NCBI GenBank assembly: GCA_903901975.1
Contig: CAIUTB010000086.1
Span: 1-39,239, forward strand
Source of the DNA: an uncultured Bacteroidales bacterium
GTDB lineage: Bacteria; Bacteroidota; Bacteroidia; Bacteroidales; Paludibacteraceae
Reading direction: 5' to 3'
Length of the DNA stretch: 39,239 bases
Part shown: positions 7,564 to 17,600 of the stretch, piece after piece
Layout of the letters: each line of letters starts with the position of its first letter
Numbering within the stretch: the first letter of the stretch is position 1
Made by a program: the position numbers and the translations under genes
Notes under the pieces: generated by a model
The model's database searches: none
Told to the model about the DNA's origin: nothing
The model's input: the letters and a program-made list of their open reading frames with translations, nothing else

Positions 7564-8385
7564 TTATTGTAATTTGTAATTATAGGTTATAGAACCTTCT
7601 TCAGTATTTTTACCTTGAGTAAACTGTGTTTTGGTGGCAGCCGAAGTGGCATCACGGCGCATTTCAGAATCAGAAATCGTTGTAGGCGATCCAATTGAAG
7701 TGCTCGTTACAGCACCATTTTGATCAACCACTATATTTACAGTAATTTTACCTTCGACGTCTTTCGAATATTTTGGCTTAACCGGACTACCCAGATAATC
7801 TCTATTCCCTAGATTCAGTGAAAATCCAACTCCTGAATTTCCTTTTCCTGTAGGATTTCCCTGTTTACCGAGTACGGAACCGGAACCATAGCCTTTACCC
7901 GTACCATTTCCAGCAGAAACACCGCTACCAGCAGAATTATTATTGGCAAACGAACCACCAATCAGATTATCGGCCTTATTTTTCGCTTCTTGTTCTTTCT
8001 GTTTTTGCTCAGTAATCCGTTTATTTTTCTCGTTTTGCTCATTAAATTGAGCTTGTTGATCTTTTTTTAAACGGTCTTTTTCTTTCTTTTCGGTAATTGT
8101 GACGGTGTTTTCTGTTTGAGTAAAAACATGCTGAGTTGTGGTTTTTGAATCAGTTGCTGTCTCTTTTATTTTAGGAACAACCTCCTCATTAGTCGACTGT
8201 TTTACTGTAGCTGCAGGAACAGCATCGCCAACGCCACCACCATCATAACTATCACCAAAACTAACCAAGAAACCTTGATTTTCAGTTGAACCGGGTACTG
8301 ACAAAACAACAAACCATAAAATGAATAACAGAATTGTAGAGGATAAGGTAGAGCCAATTAGACCATATAATTTCGATTTGTTCAC
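7564..8385 (-). CDS. TonB-like energy transducer, GTG start
   Basis: 273 residues. One membrane segment (about 10-30) is followed by 'ENQGFLVSFGDS', a long polar linker rich in Lys, Glu and Gln (about 85-145, likely helical and periplasm-spanning), a Gly/Asn-rich stretch (about 148-190), and a C-terminal TonB-like domain ('GKITVNIVVDQNGAVTSTSI'). It would couple proton-motive force through an ExbBD motor to outer-membrane receptors such as SusC. The start codon is GTG at 8383-8385; an in-frame stop lies shortly upstream and no in-frame ATG lies between. Genes for ExbB and ExbD, which I recall between pdxJ and tonB at this locus in Bacteroides, are absent: only 90 bases separate it from pdxJ. 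Confidence 0.8.
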   Translation of the reverse strand: MNKSKLYGLIGSTLSSTILLFILWFVVLSVPGSTENQGFLVSFGDSYDGGGVGDAVPAATVKQSTNEEVVPKIKETATDSKTTTQHVFTQTENTVTITEKKEKDRLKKDQQAQFNEQNEKNKRITEQKQKEQEAKNKADNLIGGSFANNNSAGSGVSAGNGTGKGYGSGSVLGKQGNPTGKGNSGVGFSLNLGNRDYLGSPVKPKYSKDVEGKITVNIVVDQNGAVTSTSIGSPTTISDSEMRRDATSAATKTQFTQGKNTEEGSITYNYKLQ

Positions 8386-8475
8386 GCTGAAGAGTTGCCT
8401 TATTAAAATATGTTTGAAGAGTTACTGATGTTTGAACTCAATTTATCAAAATTCGTACCGTTTTTTGAATGACAA

Positions 8476-9189
8476 TTATTCTAACTGTTTTTTATAGCTT
8501 TTTATTGTGTCATCAAGTCCAAAATATAAAGCATCGGCTATAAGTGCATGACCAATAGAAACCTCATCAAGCCATGGAATCATAGTGTGAAGATAAGCAA
8601 GATTTTCGAGACTCAAATCGTGACCGGCATTGATTCCGATTCCAAGTTTCTTGGCTAATTTTGCTGCTTCCACAAAAGGAGCGACTGCCTTTTCTTTGTT
8701 TTTTGGGTAATTCGTAGCAAAGGGTTCTGTAAAGAGTTCTACACGGTCAGTACCTGATTTGGCAGCAAATTCAATATTTTTAAGATTAGTATCTACAAAA
8801 ATCGAAACCCGAATACCTACACTCTGAAAATCAGAAACTATTTCTTTCAAAAAATCTAGGTTTTTGACTGTATCCCAACCCGAATTGGAAGTTATAGCTT
8901 CTGGTGGGTCCGGAACCAGTGTAACCTGATGTGGTTTTACGGATTTTACAAGCTTGATAAAATCAGGCGAAGGATAACCTTCTATATTGAATTCAGTTTT
9001 CAGAATAGGTTTTAAATCCCAAACATCGCTGAACCGGATATGGCGCTCGTCGGGGCGAGGATGTACTGTAATTCCTTGTGCTCCAAATTTTTCGCAATCT
9101 AATGCCACCTGGCATACATTGGGTGTATTTCCACCTCGTGCATTCCTCAAAGTGGCTATTTTATTTATATTTACGCTTAGTTTTGTCAT
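8476..9189 (-). CDS. pdxJ: Pyridoxine 5'-phosphate synthase PdxJ
   Basis: 237 residues, normal length. PdxJ joins 1-deoxyxylulose 5-phosphate and 3-amino-2-oxopropyl phosphate to make pyridoxine phosphate. Signatures: '[17 protein letters not shown]' at the N-terminus with Asn and Arg phosphate contacts, '[13 protein letters not shown]' with the catalytic His/Arg, '[10 protein letters not shown]', and '[13 protein letters not shown]' near the C-terminus. pdxA is not in the window. It is divergent from nadK, an arrangement I recall in Bacteroides, and probably heads the pdxJ-tonB-DJ-1 transcript. Confidence 0.95.
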   Translation of the reverse strand: MTKLSVNINKIATLRNARGGNTPNVCQVALDCEKFGAQGITVHPRPDERHIRFSDVWDLKPILKTEFNIEGYPSPDFIKLVKSVKPHQVTLVPDPPEAITSNSGWDTVKNLDFLKEIVSDFQSVGIRVSIFVDTNLKNIEFAAKSGTDRVELFTEPFATNYPKNKEKAVAPFVEAAKLAKKLGIGINAGHDLSLENLAYLHTMIPWLDEVSIGHALIADALYFGLDDTIKSYKKQLE

Positions 9190-9281
9190 TTTTATTTTTT
9201 CTTACTGAGATTACTGAACTTTGAAACGATTTGCAGGTTTCATTTTCATTTAGTTCCTTTGCAATACATTTATATATTGGA

Positions 9282-9377
9282 CAAAAATAATTAAAAAAAA
9301 CAGAAGCAAGCCAGTTGTTGTTTATCTTTCAATTATTTTTAAACTTTAAAGTAGTTTTGATTTAAAGTTTACTTTTG
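9282..9377. promoter_or_regulatory. Divergent pdxJ/nadK promoter region with two candidate -7 boxes
   Basis: The 228-base gap between pdxJ and nadK contains a leftward -7 box (minus-strand TATTTTTG, 9282-9289) with only an approximate CTTG 17 bases further up, and a rightward -7 box TACTTTTG (9370-9377) without a good -33 partner at N19. The rightward one would give nadK a leader of about 35 bases. Both are candidates only. Confidence 0.35.
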
Positions 9378-9417
9378 TATACATGGAGCTAGTTCGAACT
9401 TATAAATTATCAAAAAT

Positions 9418-10290
9418 ATGAGAGTAGCCATTTTTGGAAATATGTATCGCAGTGTTTTACTGTCGCATATCGAACTGTTGTTTGATTATTTTAAAGATAA
9501 AAATGTGTCCATTTTATTGGATAAAGAGTTGTATGAATTTGTCAACAAAAAAGGGACTTGTAAGCTCGAAGGTGTTGAAATAATTGAAAATGATGATTTT
9601 CAGGCCGATATGGCATTAAGTATTGGTGGTGATGGAACTTTTTTGAATACAGCAGCACGTGTTGGCAGTAAAGGAATACCCATTTTGGGGATAAATACAG
9701 GAAGATTAGGTTTTCTGGCCGATGTGCCGAGCGATGAAATTATACCGGCATTAAATGCGGTATTGAATTCGAAATTTATTGTAGAAGAGAGGTCTTTACT
9801 TTTTGTTGAGACTTCTGATGGAGAAACATTTGAATATCCGGTTGCCTTGAACGAAGTCTCTGTTTTGAAACAGGATAGTTCTTCAATGATGAGTATTACA
9901 GCGAGTGTAAACGGTCAAATGGTTCATACTTATCATGCAGATGGTCTAATAATTTCAACTCCAACAGGATCAACAGCTTATTCCATGAGTGTTGGCGGTC
10001 CGCTGGTTATTCCGCAAACTCAAAATTTCATTTTGTCCCCAATTGCATCACATAGTCTCAATGTTCGTCCGTTGATAATCCCGGATTCCTGGACTATTGA
10101 GCTTGAAGTGCACAGTCGCAGTTTGTGCTATCTGGTAGCTATTGATGGTCGTTCCAAAGTGTTGGATCAGGGTACAAAATTGAGAATTACCAAAGCAGAT
10201 TACAACATAAAGACTATTAAACAGCTGAATCACACGTTTTTCGATACACTAAAAAACAAACTTCTTTGGGGTGTTGATAAGAGGAATTAG
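9418..10290 (+). CDS. nadK: NAD kinase
   Basis: 290 residues. NAD kinase phosphorylates NAD to NADP in the cytoplasm. Diagnostic features are GGDGT at residues 70-74 with catalytic Asp72, 'NTGRLGFLADV' at 93-103, Asn145-Glu146 in 'ALNEVSV', and 'ADGLIISTPTGSTAYSMSVG' (174-193). Length is typical for bacterial NadK. fmt follows 36 bases downstream in the same direction, so the two are probably cotranscribed. Confidence 0.96.
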   Translation: MRVAIFGNMYRSVLLSHIELLFDYFKDKNVSILLDKELYEFVNKKGTCKLEGVEIIENDDFQADMALSIGGDGTFLNTAARVGSKGIPILGINTGRLGFLADVPSDEIIPALNAVLNSKFIVEERSLLFVETSDGETFEYPVALNEVSVLKQDSSSMMSITASVNGQMVHTYHADGLIISTPTGSTAYSMSVGGPLVIPQTQNFILSPIASHSLNVRPLIIPDSWTIELEVHSRSLCYLVAIDGRSKVLDQGTKLRITKADYNIKTIKQLNHTFFDTLKNKLLWGVDKRN

Positions 10291-10326
10291 TTTATAGTTT
10301 ATAGTTGGTATTAATACACATTCCGA

Positions 10327-11265
10327 ATGAGAATAGTTTTTATGGGGACACCCGATTTTGCGGTGGAAAGTTTGAAAATTTTAGTAGAAAATAACTATGA
10401 TGTTGTAGGGGTAATAACTATGCCTGACAAGCCCTCCGGACGTGGACATAAGCTTCAGGTTTCAGCAGTAAAACAATATGCTTTAGACCATAAACTTCGG
10501 TTATTACAACCCGAAAGACTTAAAGATGGGGCTTTTTTGGAAGAATTGAATAGCTTACAGGCTGATTTACAAATTGTGGTCGCATTCCGTATGTTACCTG
10601 AAGTGGTATGGAACATGCCTCGATTTGGGACATTTAATTTACATGCGTCATTATTACCTCAATACCGAGGAGCAGCACCTATTAACTGGTCAATAATCAA
10701 TGGTGAAATAGAAACCGGAGCTACTACATTTTTCCTAACACACGAAATTGACACAGGAAAAGTTATTTTGCAGGAAAAAATTAATATTACTGAAACTGAT
10801 AACGCCGGGACTGTTCATGACCGTTTAATGGTTTTGGGCTCCATTTTGGTAAAAAAAACGGTTGACTTATTAGCTGAAGGGAAAACAGATGCCATTGATC
10901 AGTCTCAATTTATTCAGCCTAAAATAATTCTAAAAGCCGCTCCAAAAATTTTCAAAGAAACCTGTCAAATTGATTTTTCAAAAAGTGTAGAGGAAGTATA
11001 CAACTTTGTACGTGGCTTATCGCCTTACCCTAGCGCATGGACTGAAGTGGAATTTCCAGGACAAAGTGAAAAAACAGCGTTGAAAATATTTGAAACCGAA
11101 AAGGAATTGGATAAACATACATTGACTTCAGGAACAATTGTAACCGATGGAAAAAAATTTGCAAAGATTGCTTTGAAAGATGGATTTATCAACTTGAAAT
11201 CTGTACAGGTAGCTGGAAAGAAACGGATGGAAATTGGGGAATTATTACGAGGGATACGATTCTAA
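10327..11265 (+). CDS. fmt: Methionyl-tRNA formyltransferase
   Basis: 312 residues. Fmt transfers a formyl group from 10-formyl-tetrahydrofolate to initiator Met-tRNA. Seen: 'RIVFMGTPDFAVESL' at the start, the catalytic triad Asn104, His106 and Asp142 in 'FNLHASLLPQYRGAAPINW' and 'EIDTGKV', and the C-terminal OB-fold region ('DGFINLKSVQVAGKKRM'). The peptide deformylase gene often paired with fmt is not adjacent. The gene ends before a long hairpin shared with convergent ridA. Confidence 0.96.
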   Translation: MRIVFMGTPDFAVESLKILVENNYDVVGVITMPDKPSGRGHKLQVSAVKQYALDHKLRLLQPERLKDGAFLEELNSLQADLQIVVAFRMLPEVVWNMPRFGTFNLHASLLPQYRGAAPINWSIINGEIETGATTFFLTHEIDTGKVILQEKINITETDNAGTVHDRLMVLGSILVKKTVDLLAEGKTDAIDQSQFIQPKIILKAAPKIFKETCQIDFSKSVEEVYNFVRGLSPYPSAWTEVEFPGQSEKTALKIFETEKELDKHTLTSGTIVTDGKKFAKIALKDGFINLKSVQVAGKKRMEIGELLRGIRF

Positions 11266-11287
11266 TATGTCCATAAAATAAAATGCC

Positions 11288-11331
11288 AATGTGCCAATGA
11301 AAAGACAGAATTTGTCTTCCATTGGCACATT
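11288..11331. terminator. Long hairpin between convergent fmt and ridA
   Basis: AATGTGCCAATG (11288-11299) pairs with CATTGGCACATT (11320-11331); inside, AAGACA (11302-11307) pairs with TGTCTT (11313-11318), leaving a 5-base loop and a small bulge. The left arm is also half of a tandem repeat (TGCCAATG twice, 11284-11299). No long T tract follows on the plus strand; on the minus strand a T-rich stretch follows. It probably ends or protects both convergent transcripts. Confidence 0.65.
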
Positions 11332-11337
11332 GAGGTA

Positions 11338-11715
11338 TTATTTGGCTGCAATTGTCTCAATTTCAACTAAAGCCCCTAAAGGTAAAGATTTTACAGCAAA
11401 TGCAGAACGTGCAGGACATTCAGTTTGATAGTATTTTTTATACACTTCATTCATTCCGGCAAAATCGACTATATCCGACAAAAAAACTGTCGATTTTACA
11501 ACGTCGGCAAAAGTATATCCAGCTTCATTTAAAATTGCATTGATATTGGCAAAAACCTGTTCGGATTGCGAGATAATTTCCGTTGCGTCAATTTTACCAA
11601 CCACTGGGTTGATAGGCAGTTGCCCTGAAATATACAAAGTTCCGTTGGCCTCAACAGCCTGACTATAAGGGCCTATCGCTGCCGGAGCATTGACAGAATT
11701 AATAATTTTCTTCAT
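11338..11715 (-). CDS. ridA: RidA/YjgF-family enamine/imine deaminase
   Basis: 125 residues. RidA hydrolyses reactive 2-aminoacrylate-type enamines released by PLP enzymes, protecting those enzymes. The conserved core is present: 'AIGPYSQAVEANGTLYISGQ', Arg103 in 'ECPARSAF', and Glu118 in 'ALVEIETIA', which align with the arginine and glutamate of the E. coli active site. The cysteine two residues after that arginine in E. coli is alanine here, a common variation. It is divergent from valS and likely transcribed alone. Confidence 0.92.
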   Translation of the reverse strand: MKKIINSVNAPAAIGPYSQAVEANGTLYISGQLPINPVVGKIDATEIISQSEQVFANINAILNEAGYTFADVVKSTVFLSDIVDFAGMNEVYKKYYQTECPARSAFAVKSLPLGALVEIETIAAK

Positions 11716-11741
11716 AATTTCTATTCTTAATTATTTGACTA

Positions 11742-11749
11742 CAAAGATA
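11742..11749 (-). promoter_or_regulatory. Candidate -7 box for ridA
   Basis: Minus-strand TATCTTTG (plus-strand CAAAGATA) fits TAnnTTTG, about 27 bases before the ridA ATG. No TTTG is seen at the N19 position, so support is partial. Confidence 0.35.
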
Positions 11750-11760
11750 AATATATTTAT

Positions 11761-11791
11761 TTTCTAATACCCTCATTTTTATTTATCTTTG
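11761..11791 (+). promoter_or_regulatory. Promoter of valS
   Basis: TTTC (11761-11764), 19 bases, then TATCTTTG (11784-11791); one mismatch to the Bacteroidota consensus. It predicts transcription from about 11797 and a leader of about 100 bases before the valS ATG at 11899. Confidence 0.6.
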
Positions 11792-11840
11792 CACTCTTGA
11801 AAATTTCAGCCTTAAAAGCTTTTATTACTCTGAAAAAGAA

Positions 11841-11872
11841 TTGATTGCATCTCTCAATGCGATCAAAAATCG
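11841..11872 (+). promoter_or_regulatory. Stem-loop with competing pairing in the valS leader
   Basis: TTGATTGCAT (11841-11850) can pair with ATGCGATCAA (11857-11866), ten pairs including one G-U, around a 6-base loop. CGAT (11860-11863), part of the right arm, can instead pair with ATCG (11869-11872). It has no tRNA-sensing T-box signature, and T-boxes are not expected in Bacteroidota. It could influence valS translation, but that is inference. Confidence 0.35.
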
Positions 11873-11898
11873 AAAATATGTAAATCAAAAATTATAAA

Positions 11899-14514
11899 AT
11901 GGAACTCGCAAGTAAGTATAATCCCACCGACATCGAATCGAAATGGTATCAATATTGGCTAGACAACGATTTTTTTAGTTCAAAACCTGATGCTCGAGAG
12001 CCTTATACCATTGTCATTCCGCCGCCAAATGTAACCGGCGTATTGCACATGGGTCATATGCTCAACAATACCATCCAGGATGTGTTGGTTCGTCGGGCGC
12101 GTATGCAGGGGAAAAATGCTTGCTGGGTTCCGGGAACGGACCATGCTTCCATTGCCACTGAAGCAAAGGTAGTTGGAAAACTTGCTGCCGAAGGAATCAA
12201 GAAAACAGATTTGACTCGCGAAGAATTCTTAGGTCACGCGTGGGATTGGACGCACAAGCACGGTGGAATAATCCTGGAACAGCTAAAAAAACTTGGAGCA
12301 TCGTGTGATTGGGACCGTACGGCTTTTACGATGGATGAGTCACGTTCGGAAAGCGTTTTGAAAGTGTTTGCTGATTTATTTGAAAAAGGCCTGATTTATC
12401 GAGGTGTTCGCATGGTCAACTGGGATCCAAAGGCTTTGACAGCCCTTTCAGATGAAGAGGTGATTTTTAAAGAACAACAAGGGAAATTATTTTACCTGCG
12501 CTATAAAATTGTAGGTGAAGACGGTTATGCAGTTGTGGCAACAACTCGTCCTGAAACCATTATGGGTGATACAGCTATGTGTATCAACCCGAATGATCCC
12601 AAAAATTCCTATTTGAAAGGGAAAAAGGTAATTGTACCATTAATAAACCGAGTAATTCCCGTTATTGAGGATGATTATGTGGATGTTGAATTTGGAACTG
12701 GTTGTTTGAAAGTAACTCCGGCTCATGACGTAAACGACTACATGTTGGGCGAGAAATACAATTTGCCTTCAATTGATATTTTCAATGACAATGGTACCTT
12801 GAACGAAAATGGTGCACAATATGCACAAATGGATCGTTTCGATGTTCGTAAACAAATAGTAAAAGATCTCGAAGCTGCCGGATTGCTCGAAAAAGTAGAA
12901 GATTACACAAATAAGATAGGATATTCGGAACGTACCGATGCAGTGATTGAACCAAAGCTTTCGATGCAATGGTTTATGAAAATGGAAGAATTGGCAAAAC
13001 CCGCTCTCAAAGCGGTAATGTGTGACGAAATTCAATTATATCCGGCAAAATTCAAGAATACTTATCGACATTGGATGGAAAACGTGAAAGACTGGTGCGT
13101 TTCCCGACAGCTTTGGTGGGGACACCGCATTCCGGCATATTTCCTTCCGCAAGGGGGTTTTGTGGTGGCACTTTCTAAAGAAGAAGCTTATCAAAAGGCA
13201 CTGTCAATTGTCGACTATGATCTTAAAATTGATGATTTGCGTCAGGATGAAGACGTACTTGACACCTGGTTTTCCTCGTGGTTATGGCCGATTTCGGTTT
13301 TTGATGGTATCAATAATCCGGAAAACGAAGACATAAAATATTATTACCCAACGAATGATTTGGTAACTGCTCCCGAAATTTTGTTTTTCTGGGTGGCACG
13401 TATGATTATTGCCGGATATGAATATAAGGGTGAAATGCCATTCAAAAATGTGTATCTGACTGGGATTGTTCGTGATAAGCTCGGTCGTAAAATGTCGAAA
13501 TCCTTAGGTAACTCCCCAGATCCGTTGGATTTGATTGCACATTATGGTGCTGATGCGGTGCGTTTAGGTATGCTACTCACTTCGCCTGCCGGAAATGATT
13601 TGCCCTATGACGACAGCCTTTGTGAACAGGGACGTAACTTCAATAATAAGATCTGGAATGCTTTCCGCTTGGTAAAAGGTTGGGAAGTAGCCGTTATTGA
13701 ACAACCGGAATCGGCACGTATGGCTGTGAAATGGTTCGATGCTCAATTGAACAAGACATTAATTGAGATTGATGATTTGTTCTCAAAATATCGTTTATCG
13801 GAAGCTTTAATGGCAGTTTATAAATTGTTCTGGGATGAATTTTCGGCTTGGTATTTAGAGATGGCAAAACCAGCTTACCAACAACCTATTGATCGCACAA
13901 CCTATGAAGCAACACTTGGTTTCTTTGATTCGCTATTAAAAGTATTGCATCCGTTTATGCCATTTATCACAGAAGAACTTTGGCAAGCGCTTGAAGACCG
14001 AAAAGACGGTGAAAGTATTATGGTTCAAAAGCAACCAAATGTAAGTACTGTAGACGAAAAGTTGATTAATGAGTTTGAATATGCCAAAGAGATTATTGCC
14101 GGCATTCGTACTGTTCGTTTGCAAAAGAATATTCCAAACAAAGAAGTTTTAAGTTTGCAAGTAGTTGGCGAGCACAAAGCTGATTTCGATGCTGTGGTTT
14201 CCAAACTTGGCAATCTGGAAACAATAGAACATGTGGCCGACAAAGTAACCGGATCTGTTTCATTCCTTGTTGGTACAACCGAATTTTCAATTCCTATCGG
14301 AAGTTTGATTAATGCAGAAGAAGAAATTTCCAAAATGGAAGCAGAAATAAAATACTTTGAAGGTTTTATTGACTCGGTAATGAAAAAGCTGGGTAATGAA
14401 CGCTTTGTGGCAAACGCAAAACCCGAAGTAGTAGATGCTGAACGTAAGAAAAAAGCAGATGCCGAAAGCAAAATTACTTCATTGAAAGAAGGAATTGTGG
14501 GATTAAGAAAATAA
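11899..14514 (+). CDS. valS: Valyl-tRNA synthetase
   Basis: 871 residues, typical length. It charges tRNA-Val in the cytoplasm. The class I signature HMGH is at residues 50-53 within '[15 protein letters not shown]', and KMSKS is at 531-535. Between them lies the editing (CP1) domain ('[18 protein letters not shown]', '[18 protein letters not shown]'), then the anticodon-binding helical domain and a C-terminal coiled coil ('[20 protein letters not shown]'), as in ValRS rather than IleRS. The ATG at 11899 gives the normal N-terminus [20 protein letters not shown]. It is followed by a strong bidirectional terminator separating it from the PUL. Confidence 0.97.
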   Translation: MELASKYNPTDIESKWYQYWLDNDFFSSKPDAREPYTIVIPPPNVTGVLHMGHMLNNTIQDVLVRRARMQGKNACWVPGTDHASIATEAKVVGKLAAEGIKKTDLTREEFLGHAWDWTHKHGGIILEQLKKLGASCDWDRTAFTMDESRSESVLKVFADLFEKGLIYRGVRMVNWDPKALTALSDEEVIFKEQQGKLFYLRYKIVGEDGYAVVATTRPETIMGDTAMCINPNDPKNSYLKGKKVIVPLINRVIPVIEDDYVDVEFGTGCLKVTPAHDVNDYMLGEKYNLPSIDIFNDNGTLNENGAQYAQMDRFDVRKQIVKDLEAAGLLEKVEDYTNKIGYSERTDAVIEPKLSMQWFMKMEELAKPALKAVMCDEIQLYPAKFKNTYRHWMENVKDWCVSRQLWWGHRIPAYFLPQGGFVVALSKEEAYQKALSIVDYDLKIDDLRQDEDVLDTWFSSWLWPISVFDGINNPENEDIKYYYPTNDLVTAPEILFFWVARMIIAGYEYKGEMPFKNVYLTGIVRDKLGRKMSKSLGNSPDPLDLIAHYGADAVRLGMLLTSPAGNDLPYDDSLCEQGRNFNNKIWNAFRLVKGWEVAVIEQPESARMAVKWFDAQLNKTLIEIDDLFSKYRLSEALMAVYKLFWDEFSAWYLEMAKPAYQQPIDRTTYEATLGFFDSLLKVLHPFMPFITEELWQALEDRKDGESIMVQKQPNVSTVDEKLINEFEYAKEIIAGIRTVRLQKNIPNKEVLSLQVVGEHKADFDAVVSKLGNLETIEHVADKVTGSVSFLVGTTEFSIPIGSLINAEEEISKMEAEIKYFEGFIDSVMKKLGNERFVANAKPEVVDAERKKKADAESKITSLKEGIVGLRK

Positions 14515-14536
14515 ATATCAATCTCGGTACCTAAAC

Positions 14537-14585
14537 AAACACGGATAATCAAAAGTAAACTTTATGATTATCCGTGTTTTTAATT
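14537..14585 (+). terminator. Bidirectional terminator between valS and the PUL
   Basis: A perfect 15-base inverted repeat, AAACACGGATAATCA (14537-14551) and TGATTATCCGTGTTT (14565-14579), is extended inward by AAAG/CTTT and followed by a T-rich tract. It lies between convergent valS and the phosphorylase gene and marks the downstream end of the glucan locus. Confidence 0.9.
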
Positions 14586-14608
14586 TAGACTTATTTCTTA
14601 TTTGAAAA

Positions 14609-17600
14609 TCAGATTTTCTGGAAATGAACAACAACTTTGCTTATATTATTGTCTCGGTTGAATATCAATTGGCTTTGTAAATGGCTAAACACATAATCAA
14701 CGGTATGTTGTATTTTTCCATCATTAAATACTAACTCCATTCCCTTAATTCCATCTATTTGATAAACAACAGGGATTGAGCAATATGTAAATGACAAATA
14801 GGGATTTCCTTCCGATTTTTTAATAAATTCTTCAGCCTTCAAAATGGTCGGATTGATAGAAATACAACCATTTTCGACCTGCACCCCCAGTTCATAAAAC
14901 CGACTGATAATATCCTCTTTCACCTGACCTGTCATACCCGGTTGTTGAACGCCGGCCATAGTTGGAGTATGTGAATAGGGATCGAACGGGAATGAGCCAT
15001 ATACAGTAGGTGATTTGTGCGCACCAATACCCGCTTTCACATCGAAATAATGCTGTTCAAGAGCTTCAATTGTAGTTTTACCTGCTGATTGTTCTATGGC
15101 TATTTTGATATTTTCAGCAATAACCAACAACAATTTGGAAACCATATGCCAATAAATACATCCAAGACCTTCATACTTGTAAAACGTGCCCGAACGACCT
15201 GTAAATGACTGATGATCAAAAATTTGTTCGTAAACAGTTTCTAGTTCCAGAATATCGGCATCTGTAACATTGAATTTTCTTTCTTTTTTCAGTTTATCCA
15301 ACGCTTCACGGAGGAAATTGGCATTGTTGAAGTTGGAGTTAAAATGGAACTCACCTTTTATATCGGTGGTAATAATCCGTGAATCGCCTTGTTTGACAAG
15401 TTCTTCCAAGAGTTTTATTCGTTGAACATCGGTGGAATTGATATTATTTTTTTCAATAAACAAAGGTAATCGCTTGTTTGGATACAAAATATAACTATTC
15501 TGGTCAGCACGATACAACGAACTGTTGCGCAAAGCAGTCAATAAAGCGAGCACTTCCGTTGGCGAGAGTTTTCCGGAACTCAACACGGCTACCTGTCCTT
15601 CGAGCATTTCATATAAATGTCGAACCGCAACACTTTTTTCGGAGAAACTAACCAGATTATAAGCGTGATACAAATTATCCGGACGTTTATTCACGTCAAT
15701 TGACTGGTCGAGATAATCTAGAGTCAATGTTAAGAACTCCAGCAGATTTGATTTCGGGATCAGATGGTTTTTACCCGTGAAGCCTTTGTAAATAAGCTCA
15801 CGATAAGCACTTCCGGCATTTCCGAGTTCGTCGGCAACCGTACGACGCTGTTCGTTATTGAACCCTTTTTCGAGTAAAAACGAATTATCAATCAACGCTG
15901 TGTTTATTTCATCAAAGAAACCAAACATTTCGGCCGAAACTGAAAAGCTTTCAGAAGCGGATTGTTGGAAAAGTTCCTGTGCAAAAACCACAAACCGCCG
16001 CATGTAATAGAGCGTCACCATGGAAGCACCTGTTCCAACCAGCGCGTTGTTGGCATCGTTCCATTCCGGGCGAAGCGTGTTCATCCAAATTCCGGCTTCC
16101 GGTATAAAATTGCTGAGTTTAGCGAGTAAAGTGGCGAGCAATTTCTCGGTAAAACTCACAAGTTTCACTTCTCCGTCGGGATCCAACACCAATCGTGCAT
16201 CAGAACCATAGGTTTTTTCAAGATTTTCAATTTGATGATGTAACTGAGAATCAAAACGAATGGAGTTTTTCGGGGCGGCCACAATTTCGGCATATTCCTT
16301 TATACGGTAAGGTACATTAGCATAGGCAAACATCTCTTTATCGAGCCATGAAACCAGACTTTCCGGATAGTGACTTTGAGATACTTCCATCAGTTTCAGC
16401 AAATAAATAATTTGATGATCACCCCAATAGCCAATGTTCGACCACGGATTTTCGGGCTCAATCACTTCCCAGTCAATTCCATCGTTGGTTACCCGATACG
16501 GATTATATCCATCGGCGGTGGTTGCATTCAGAAATTTGGCAATAATGCCGTTGATATATGCCGGATACGACATTGAAAGCGCTTCCCAGTTCTGGAAAAT
16601 ATCGCGCCAGTTGCCCTGATACGAAAGTAGTTTATCTCCGCTTTCGTCCTTTATATTGATATTGAACAAGTTCCACGGACGGCTCGGGTCACCATGCCGG
16701 CGACTAAAGGTAAGTGGCAGATATTCCTGAAACAAACGATATAAATTAGCATCGTTTTGTTGCTGAATGAGTTTGTCAAGTTCAGTATATTCTAGGGTTT
16801 CGGGCAGTTTCGATAAGAATTTTACATGTTTTTCTGCACATTTTTTATTGAAATGCTGAATATGCTTGTTGAAAAACGAACTGTGAATCGTGTAATTATC
16901 GCTATATATTCCTCCACGCATGGTATTGAAAAGTACATTCGAAAAATGACGTGCCACACCATTCTCATCAGCAGTTTGCTGAACACCATCAGCTTGTGCA
17001 ACAATGGCTTTCAAAGCCTGAGTTCCTTTGGAAATATTTTGTTCTACAACTTCTGCAATGTTTGCTGTTTTGCCAATAAAATCTATCAGATTATTCACCG
17101 CTGCCACATCCTGATTCAATTCAGCCACAAAATACCAGGTTTTTATTTCTGCTGGAATCAGTGCCAAATCCAAACAACTGAAAAAAGCCCCTCTGACTCC
17201 TTTTGCTTCAGTTTCAGGGTTTGCTTTTTCGCCATTTCTGACTTTATCCAGTTGTGTTGAACTCAATAAATAATCTGCATTTTCCAATCCAAGAGACCAA
17301 ATGGTATTAGCCCGAAGCGATTCACTTGGTTCGGGGCGATCCACCAGAATGGCCTCCATGCGGAACAATGCCAATCCGGAATTTTCAACCAGTTCGGTCT
17401 TTTTATAACCATCTACCAGAGTTGAATAGGCATTTTGCGTCATGCGGTCTATTCCGGAAGGAAGGATATTTTGCAGTCCATCAACCAGATACACTTCAAC
17501 TGATTCATTACTGTCATTTTTCAAGATACTTTTCTTTACCCAGCCAAAATCGTCGGAATTCATCCAGGCATAACTGAAAGTCAGTCCCAAATCCAGATTC

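Noticed and set aside
14025-14552. 175-codon leftward frame opposite valS
   Set aside because: Shadow of the valS coding frame; no start context, domain or operon logic.
16826-17260. 144-codon rightward frame opposite the phosphorylase
   Set aside because: Cysteine- and phenylalanine-rich shadow frame without recognisable features.
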